Part shown: positions 58,778 through 64,000 of the stretch, piece after piece
Layout: each line of letters opens with the position of its first letter
Position numbering within the stretch: the stretch's first letter is position 1
Origin: CAWJPW01 sp963844845
Lineage (GTDB): Bacteria; Acidobacteriota; Thermoanaerobaculia; Thermoanaerobaculales; Sulfomarinibacteraceae
Reading direction: 5' to 3'
DNA: 64,000 nucleotides
NCBI GenBank assembly: GCA_963844845.1
Contig: CAWJPW010000011.1
Span: 558,001-622,000, forward strand
Made by a program: the position numbers and the translations under genes
The notes under the pieces: generated by a model
The model's input: the letters and a program-made list of their open reading frames with translations, nothing else
What the model was told of the DNA's origin: nothing
The model's database searches: none

Positions 58778-58793
58778 TGCAAACCCCGTTCCA
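58778..58793 (-). promoter_or_regulatory. sigma-54 promoter of the rhodanese-VTT unit
   Basis: On the minus strand TGGAACGGGGTTTGCA; one mismatch in the -24 half, perfect -12 half and correct spacing. Confidence 0.7.
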
Positions 58794-58820
58794 CTCGTGA
58801 ATCTTCTCTATTGTGGAGAG

Positions 58821-60290
58821 TTAAGGAAGCTCACTGGGTACCGAACCCCCGCCGACGTTACCGCCGCCGTTACCCGATTGTAACGACATCACGCGGCCCG
58901 GGTCCGTCCTTTGCAGCGGCAGGCGCATGGTGAAGGTGCTGCCCTGGTGCTCGCGGCTCACCACCGTCACCGAGCCACCGTGCCCCTCGGCCACCTCGCG
59001 CACAATGGCGAGGCCGAGTCCGGTCCCCTCCGGGGCGTGCTTCTTGGCCCCCGGGGCCCTGACGAACTCGAAGAACACCTCGTCGCCGAGGTCTGCTGGG
59101 ATACCGATTCCCTGGTCGCTCACCTCGACCACCGCCGACCCGTTGTCCACGCTCAGACGCACCGACACGAGCCCGCCGGGGTAGGAGTACTTGATGGCAT
59201 TCTCCACCAAGTTCTCGAAGGCGAACACGAGGTCGGGCGGTACACCCCAGTCGAGCACCGCCGGCTCGGCGAGGTCCGCCTCGAGCCTCACCTCGTGCTG
59301 CTCCGCCTTCGTGGAGAGCGCGTCCACAAGGTCCGTGAGGAGCTGGTTGAGGAACACGTTCCGGGCCCACGGCGCCCGGCCGCGCCCCTCCCGCACCTTG
59401 GCCAGCTCGAGGAGGTCGTTGACGATATCCAGCAGCCCGTCGACCCGCTCGACGGCGCCCTCCATGAGGCGCCTCCCGCGTTCGGACGTCGGATCCACGA
59501 AGCCCTGCCCCAGGACCTCCAGCGATGTCCGCACCGTGCCGAGCGGTGAGCGCAGCTGGTGGGCGGAGATCCGCATGAAGTGAGACTTGCGCCGCTCCAG
59601 CTCACGCATCTGTCCGAGCAGGACCTGCAGCTCGGCAGTCTGTTCCTCGAGGCGCCCCTTGGCTTCGGCCAGCTCCAGGTTGCGGCGCCAGAAGCGGCGC
59701 ATGACCGAGTCCGTGAGGTAGATGATGCCGAAGAGTGTGACGGCGAGGGCGCCGAGGTTGAGGCCGCTGGCCCGGCCCGACAGCGGGCGGGCCGGGTCCA
59801 CCGGGTGGTACGGTAGAACACCCTTGACCTCGAGGATGTAGAGGCAGACCGTACCCCAACACGTCCCGAAGGCCATCAGGTACATGAGGTCCGTGGCCAC
59901 CAGAATGGTACCGATGGCCATGTGGAAGACGAAGAACGGCAGCAACGGGCTCTCCAGGCCGCCGGTGTAATGCACCGCCACCATCAGCGCCGCGAGGTCC
60001 ACGAGCATCTGATAGAGCGCGCAGGCGCGCAGCGCCTCGGGAGGCGAGTCTGCCGAGAGCCGCGCCACCATCCGTTGCCGGAAGAAGAGGTTGGCCAACG
60101 CGATCGCGACACCGAGGAGAGCAAGGCTCGGCCAGGCGCCGCTGAAGCCCAGCTCGCGGCCCCCCAGGCTGGCGAGCACCAGACCCGCCACCGCCAGCCA
60201 GCGCAGCCGGAGGAACCAGCGGAGGCGCCGGTAGAGCTCGCCCGCGAAGACGGCTCCCAGGGAGGCGGTTGCCTCGTCCACTGTATGCAC
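58821..60290 (-). CDS. membrane histidine kinase with multi-helix sensor
   Basis: 489 residues from GTG 60290, directly following the response-regulator stop codon. Six to seven membrane helices in the first 215 residues with very short loops, so the sensor lies within the membrane. Then a coiled coil, HisKA with H about 245 (RISAHQLRSPLG) and HATPase_c (ENLVENAIKYSYPG, DQGIGIP, GTGLGLAIV). The Gly/Asn-rich C-terminal tail overlaps a regulatory site for the rhodanese gene. It is co-transcribed with NADH-dehydrogenase-type genes and its regulator; redox or quinone sensing is a guess based on this context. Confidence 0.9.
   Translation of the reverse strand: MHTVDEATASLGAVFAGELYRRLRWFLRLRWLAVAGLVLASLGGRELGFSGAWPSLALLGVAIALANLFFRQRMVARLSADSPPEALRACALYQMLVDLAALMVAVHYTGGLESPLLPFFVFHMAIGTILVATDLMYLMAFGTCWGTVCLYILEVKGVLPYHPVDPARPLSGRASGLNLGALAVTLFGIIYLTDSVMRRFWRRNLELAEAKGRLEEQTAELQVLLGQMRELERRKSHFMRISAHQLRSPLGTVRTSLEVLGQGFVDPTSERGRRLMEGAVERVDGLLDIVNDLLELAKVREGRGRAPWARNVFLNQLLTDLVDALSTKAEQHEVRLEADLAEPAVLDWGVPPDLVFAFENLVENAIKYSYPGGLVSVRLSVDNGSAVVEVSDQGIGIPADLGDEVFFEFVRAPGAKKHAPEGTGLGLAIVREVAEGHGGSVTVVSREHQGSTFTMRLPLQRTDPGRVMSLQSGNGGGNVGGGSVPSELP
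58869..58884 (-). promoter_or_regulatory. putative activator site GTTAC-N6-GTAAC of the rhodanese unit
   Basis: Perfect inverted repeat GTTACCCGATTGTAAC, with an extra GTTAC half-site at 58857. It ends 75 bp upstream of the -24 element and lies inside the 3' end of the kinase gene. Confidence 0.6.
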
Positions 60291-60668
60291 TTACTCGATG
60301 AGCTCGGCCACCTCGGTGAGCAGCTGCTGGGGTGACACCGGCTTCTCGAGGAACCGGTCGCACGGCACCCACGACTCGTCCATCTCGAGGCGGAGGTTGT
60401 AGACTTGGTCCACACCCGTGAGCATGACGATGGGAATGTCCGACGTGCTCTCCTGTCCCCGCAGGGTGCGTGCCACGTCGAAGCCCTCCGACAGGTGGTC
60501 CATCATGACGTCGAGCACCACGAGATCCGGCGGCGCGGCAGCAACGGCTGCGAGCGCCTCGGTGCCGTTGGCGGCGGTCTCGACCCGGTAGCGCGTCTCG
60601 AGCACAGCGGTGATGGCGTCGAGAAACACCGGATCGTCATCCACGAGCAGCACCTTCTTCTCGGCCAT
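60291..60668 (-). CDS. single-domain response regulator
   Basis: 125 residues. Acidic residues D10-D12, phosphoacceptor D53 (LVVLDVMMDHLSEGF), T84 and K109. The loop after the Asp is longer than usual and lacks the common Pro, as seen in regulators that accompany hydrogenase or Nuo-like genes. No output domain, so it acts by protein contact or passes phosphate on. It lies between the nuoF-like gene (14 bp) and the kinase (no gap). The kinase is its evident partner. Confidence 0.9.
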   Translation of the reverse strand: MAEKKVLLVDDDPVFLDAITAVLETRYRVETAANGTEALAAVAAAPPDLVVLDVMMDHLSEGFDVARTLRGQESTSDIPIVMLTGVDQVYNLRLEMDESWVPCDRFLEKPVSPQQLLTEVAELIE

Positions 60669-60682
60669 GGCTCATCCTCCTC

Positions 60683-62596
60683 CTAGTGGCCCACCATGGC
60701 TCCGGTGGGACACGCGGTCAGGCAGGCACCGCAATGGATGCACAGGTCGTGGTCCACCTGATGCACGTGCTTGATCTGCCCCGAGATGGCGCCGGAAGGG
60801 CACGCCTTGGCACAGATCCCGCAGCCATTGCAGAGGTCCTCGCTCACAGTGTAGGTCAGCAGCGCCTTGCACTGGGCCGCAGGACAGTGCCGCTCGACCA
60901 CGTGGGCCTCGTACTCGTCGCGGAAGTGCCGCAGGGTCGAGAGCACCGGATTCGGGCCGGTCTGGCCGAGCCCGCACAGCGACGTCTTCCGGATATGGTC
61001 GGCCAGGCGCTCGAGCAGCTCCACGTCGCCGAGCTCGCCCTCTCCACGAGTGATCCGCTCGAGCACGTTGAGCATCGCCCGGGTCCCGATGCGGCAGGGC
61101 GGGCACTTGCCGCACGACTCGTCGACCACGAACTCGAGGAAGAAGCGCGCGAGCTCCACCATGCAGGTCGAGGAGTCCATGACGATGAGGCCGCCCGAGC
61201 CCATGATGGCGCCGAGCTCCTGCAATGACTCGTAGTCGATGGGCACGGACGCCGCCGACGCCGGCACGCAGCCGCCCGACGGACCGCCCGACTGGGCCGC
61301 CTTGAAGGCCAACCCGGAGCGCATCCCGCCGCCGATCTCCTCCACCACCTCGGCCAGCGAGATCCCCATGGGGACCTCCACCAAGCCGGTGTTGCGCACC
61401 GCGCCGGCCAGGGCGAAGACTTTGGTCCCCTTGCTCCGCTCGGTGCCGATGCCGGCGTACCACTCCGCCCCGCGCAGCAGGATCGGCGGCACGTTGGCCC
61501 AGGTCTCCACATTGTTGAGCACCGTCGGGCGTCCCCACAACCCCTTCTCGGCGGGGAACGGGGGCCGCGGCCGCGGCATCCCCCGCCGCCCCTCGATGGA
61601 GTGCATCAGGGCCGTCTCCTCGCCACATACGAATGCGCCTGCACCGATGCGAATCTCGAGGTCGAAGGCGACGCCCGAGCCGAGGATGTCAGGACCCAGG
61701 AGACCGCGGCGGCGTGCCTCGACGATGGCCGCCCCCAAACGCTCGATGGCGAGCGGATACTCGGCGCGCACGTAGACGAAGCCCTCCTCTGCGCCCACCA
61801 CCCGACCGGCGATGGTCATCCCCTCGATCACCGTGTAGGGGTCGCCCTCGAGCAGACTGCGATCCATGAACGCGCCGGGGTCGCCCTCGTCGGCGTTGCA
61901 GACGACGTACTTGACATCGCCCGCCGCCTCGCGCACAAACTGCCACTTGAGCCCGGCGGGGAAGCCGGCTCCGCCGCGTCCGCGCAGTCCCGAGCGCTTG
62001 AGCTCGTCCAGCACCTCGCCCGGCTCGAGGTCGAAGAGCACCCGCTCCAGCGCGCGGTAGCCGTCCAAGGCGATGTACTCGTCGAGACGGCCCGGGTCCA
62101 CAACCCCGCAGTTGCGCAGCGCGATCTTCTGCTGCCGGGCGAAGAAGGGGACCTCACCGCTGCGCAGCATGGTGCCGTCGGCAGCCTCCCAGGCGAGCTC
62201 GAGATCGGCCACCGCCGCTTTCCCCGCCAGGTGCTCGACAACGATGCGGCGCGCCCGCTCCGCGTCGACCTTGGGGTAGTACACGCCGTCGGGTACCACC
62301 AGTACCAGCGGGCCGGCGTCGCACAGCCCCATGCAGCCCACCTCGACCACGCGAGTCGACCCGGCGAGCCCTGCACCGTCAATCTCCTCGCGGAGGGCCT
62401 CAGCCACCGAGCGGGAGTGGCAGGAAACGCAGGCTCCGCCGGCACACACGAGCACTTCACGGCGGACGTGGACTTCGTCCCGGCGACTCTCCCGCCGAGT
62501 GGCAACCCGCGCCGCGAGGCTCTCGCGAAGGTTGGCAAGGTCAGCCCGCGTGAGTGGGCTCTTCGACACTACGGAGTCAGGTACGCTCGTCGCCAC
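60683..62596 (-). CDS. NuoF/HndC-type NADH-binding subunit with extra ferredoxin domain
   Basis: 637 residues from GTG 62596, overlapping the nuoE-like 3' end by 20 nt. N-terminal thioredoxin-like 2Fe-2S domain (CAGGACVSC and CMGLCDAGP), the FMN/NADH module (GLRGRGGAGFPAGLKW, CNADEGDPGAFMDR, GAGAFVCGEETALMHSIEG), the SLBB and 4Fe-4S region (ESCGKCPPCRIGTR, SLCGLGQTGPNP), and two C-terminal 4Fe-4S sites (CNGCGICAKACPSG, CIHCGACLTACPTG). This is the architecture of HydB/HndC and of electron-bifurcating complexes rather than respiratory NuoF. It oxidises or reduces NAD(P)H with ferredoxin or another iron-sulfur partner. Confidence 0.92.
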   Translation of the reverse strand: MATSVPDSVVSKSPLTRADLANLRESLAARVATRRESRRDEVHVRREVLVCAGGACVSCHSRSVAEALREEIDGAGLAGSTRVVEVGCMGLCDAGPLVLVVPDGVYYPKVDAERARRIVVEHLAGKAAVADLELAWEAADGTMLRSGEVPFFARQQKIALRNCGVVDPGRLDEYIALDGYRALERVLFDLEPGEVLDELKRSGLRGRGGAGFPAGLKWQFVREAAGDVKYVVCNADEGDPGAFMDRSLLEGDPYTVIEGMTIAGRVVGAEEGFVYVRAEYPLAIERLGAAIVEARRRGLLGPDILGSGVAFDLEIRIGAGAFVCGEETALMHSIEGRRGMPRPRPPFPAEKGLWGRPTVLNNVETWANVPPILLRGAEWYAGIGTERSKGTKVFALAGAVRNTGLVEVPMGISLAEVVEEIGGGMRSGLAFKAAQSGGPSGGCVPASAASVPIDYESLQELGAIMGSGGLIVMDSSTCMVELARFFLEFVVDESCGKCPPCRIGTRAMLNVLERITRGEGELGDVELLERLADHIRKTSLCGLGQTGPNPVLSTLRHFRDEYEAHVVERHCPAAQCKALLTYTVSEDLCNGCGICAKACPSGAISGQIKHVHQVDHDLCIHCGACLTACPTGAMVGH

Positions 62597-63197
62597 TGGG
62601 ACCCTCCTCCGCCGCCGCGGCGGCGCTCTCCCGCCGAGCCTGGGCGCGCAGCCTGCGCACCAGCTTGCGCACGTCGGTGGGGGTGAGGTTGCCGTGCACC
62701 TCGTCGTTCACCATCATCGCCGGCGCGAGACCGCAGGCGCCGATGCAACGCACCTGCTCGAGGCTGAAGAGACGACCTTCGCTCACCTCACCGACGCCGA
62801 TGCCGAGAGTGCTCTCGATGACCTCGAGGAGCCTCTGACCGTGTCGGACGAAGCAGGCGGTACCCATGCACACCTTGAGCTGGAAGCGGCCGCGCGGAGT
62901 TGTGGTGAAGAAGTGGTAGAAGCTCACCACGCCGTAGACCTGCACAGGCGAGAGCTCGAGGGCGTCCGCAACGTACTCCTGCACCGGAAACGGCAGGTAG
63001 CCCAGCTCCTGCTGCACCCGGTGCAGAAGCGGGATGAGCCGCTCGGCGCCGCCAGGGTGCTCGGCGACCCAACCGTCCACCAGGGTCTGCACCTCCGCGG
63101 CCACGTCGTCTCCCGGAAGCGTTGCCGCGCCGCTGTAGATGTCGGGCTCGTCCTCTCTGCCCGGCAGTACCGATACCGTCATCGGAGAGCTGCTCAC
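62577..63197 (-). CDS. NuoE-like 2Fe-2S subunit
   Basis: 206 residues from GTG 63197, overlapping the upstream stop (GTGA) with GGAGG 5 nt before it. Core: helical N-terminus with IPLLHRVQQELGYLPF and the thioredoxin-like 2Fe-2S domain with ligands in VCMGTACFVRHG and CIGACGLAPAMMVND, all four cysteines present. It partners the NuoF/HndC-type protein. The C-terminal tail is Arg/Ala-rich and poorly conserved. Three overlapping genes (G-, E- and F-type) indicate one complex. Confidence 0.93.
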   Translation of the reverse strand: MSSSPMTVSVLPGREDEPDIYSGAATLPGDDVAAEVQTLVDGWVAEHPGGAERLIPLLHRVQQELGYLPFPVQEYVADALELSPVQVYGVVSFYHFFTTTPRGRFQLKVCMGTACFVRHGQRLLEVIESTLGIGVGEVSEGRLFSLEQVRCIGACGLAPAMMVNDEVHGNLTPTDVRKLVRRLRAQARRESAAAAAEEGPSGDERT

Positions 63198-64000
63198 AGT
63201 GACCTCCGGACCTCGACCGCGGTGGGCTGGTCGTCCTCCACCAGCAGCGCCGCCGCGCTGTCGCCGCTGCTGTGCCACGGCGCCAGCACCGAGCCACGCT
63301 GCACGGCGTGGTCTAAGCGCAGCCGCAGCAGCAGCTCGCGCTCACCGCAGGTGACCCGCACGGTTTCGCCGTTCACCAGGCCGCTGGCACGGGCGTCGGC
63401 GGGGTGCATGTGCACCGCCACCGTGGGCGCCAGCTGCTGCAGCAGGCGACTGCGGGTGGTGACGGCGCCCGAATGGAAGAGGGACGGAGCCGCGTCCAGC
63501 AGGACGCCGCTCCACGCGTCCGCCGCCGGGGGCGCCACGGGCGCTAGCCGGATCGGGCCCCCGGCACGACGAGGCCAGCCCACCACCGTGGTGAGCTCGG
63601 CCGCGCACTGACCATCTCCTGGAAGCGTCCCATCGAGGCGACGCGCCACCTCGCGGAAGATCTGCCCGTCCTGGGGGACGCCGTCGGGGGCAGTGAGCAC
63701 AGGCTGCAGCGTCCGCCGTATGCCGTCCGCGCCCACCAGGCTGCCGCTGCGTTCGCCGAGGATCGCCACCGGTAGTACGACGTCGGCGAGCCGCGCAGTC
63801 GCGGTGAGAAACGCGTCCTGGACAATCACCGAGCCGGCGCCCCGGACCGCCGCCCGGGGCCTCATGCCCCGCGGCCACACGCCCACCGGGTCCTGCCCCG
63901 TCAGCCACAGCACGCCGACCTCGCCACGAGTCGCGCGGGCGAATGCTTCCGCCAGCGGCCACCCAGCAGCTGCCGGCGCCACCACACCGAAGGCCTGATC
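63194..64000 (-). CDS. molybdopterin-oxidoreductase/NuoG-like subunit, 5' part outside the window
   Basis: The last 268 residues of a longer protein; the frame is open to the right edge. It shows the C-terminal parts of the family: VGVLWLTGQDPVGVWPRG, the nucleotide-site segment VIVQDAFLTATARLADVVLP followed by GSLVGADGIRRTLQPV, and a final molydopterin dinucleotide-binding-type beta-barrel (VAVHMHPADARASGLVNGET). Both NuoG and catalytic formate-dehydrogenase-like subunits have these regions, and the active-site half is not visible, so they cannot be separated. Coupling to nuoE/nuoF-like genes favours a NuoG-type or NAD-dependent formate dehydrogenase complex. Confidence 0.8.
   Translation of the reverse strand, partial: DQAFGVVAPAAAGWPLAEAFARATRGEVGVLWLTGQDPVGVWPRGMRPRAAVRGAGSVIVQDAFLTATARLADVVLPVAILGERSGSLVGADGIRRTLQPVLTAPDGVPQDGQIFREVARRLDGTLPGDGQCAAELTTVVGWPRRAGGPIRLAPVAPPAADAWSGVLLDAAPSLFHSGAVTTRSRLLQQLAPTVAVHMHPADARASGLVNGETVRVTCGERELLLRLRLDHAVQRGSVLAPWHSSGDSAAALLVEDDQPTAVEVRRSL

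Noticed and set aside
1..64000. tRNA, rRNA, riboswitches, insertion sequences and prophage genes
   Set aside because: None could be recognised by reading both strands; no transposase, integrase or phage structural gene is encoded.

Overview
The window is a GC-rich (about two thirds G+C), densely coded piece of chromosome from a Gram-negative bacterium: it has outer-membrane porins, Tat and Sec signal peptides and periplasmic cytochromes. It carries a near-complete dissimilatory sulfite-reductase locus in which dsrD (typical of sulfite/sulfate reducers), dsrL and dsrN occur together. That combination, with the GC content and the many DUF4388 and chemotaxis proteins, points to an anaerobic sulfur-metabolising Acidobacteriota-like organism (Thermoanaerobaculia type). 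The taxonomic guess is inference, because no 16S rRNA or marker gene lies in the window.

Layout. 1-2260: 5' part of a large DUF2339 membrane protein running off the left edge. 2732-19045: a chemosensory cluster with cheX, cheR, cheB, cheY, cheW, cheA, a free HPt, a second CheX, DUF4388 proteins, a PAS-V4R protein and two chemoreceptors, one with a haem c motif; nfuA is embedded in it. 19361-21494: ECF sigma, anti-sigma and DUF4097 operon. 21771-24390: a GntR/ABC-transporter locus that has suffered a deletion. 24517-26382: an aspartase with an N-terminal cyclic-nucleotide-binding domain. 26676-29352: two near-identical porins. 29506-30947: two proteins of unknown function. 31516-31869: a 142-bp tandem repeat made of hairpins.

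31893-58715 is a run on the minus strand devoted to sulfur metabolism. In transcription order: a secreted rhodanese and a VTT membrane protein; a second DsrMK pair; a YeiH-like transporter followed by dsrA, dsrB, dsrD, dsrL, dsrN, a HEAT-like protein, a TPR protein and dsrC; then an RsbRD-like protein followed by dsrM, dsrK, dsrJ, dsrO, dsrP, an NADH-dependent persulfide/polysulfide reductase, a multidomain sirohaem synthase, a PhnD-like periplasmic binding protein, a histidine kinase and an NtrC-type response regulator. 58821-64000: a response regulator and kinase behind nuoE/nuoF/nuoG-like genes that run off the right edge.

The main discovery candidate is regulatory. Six transcription units (both porins, dsrM-type, YeiH-dsrAB, second dsrMK, rhodanese) are each preceded by a sigma-54 -24/-12 element. 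Five of these six have, about 75-155 bp further upstream, an inverted repeat GTTAC-N6-GTAAC or a close variant. The window encodes one sigma-54 activator with a GAFTGA motif. It is co-transcribed with a periplasmic oxyanion-type binding protein and a kinase at the 3' end of the dsrMKJOP operon. This suggests a dedicated sensor that switches on uptake, sulfite reduction, electron transfer and sirohaem synthesis as one regulon with positive feedback. Start codons were moved from the longest open frame wherever a ribosome binding site, operon overlap, signal peptide or family alignment favoured a shorter protein.
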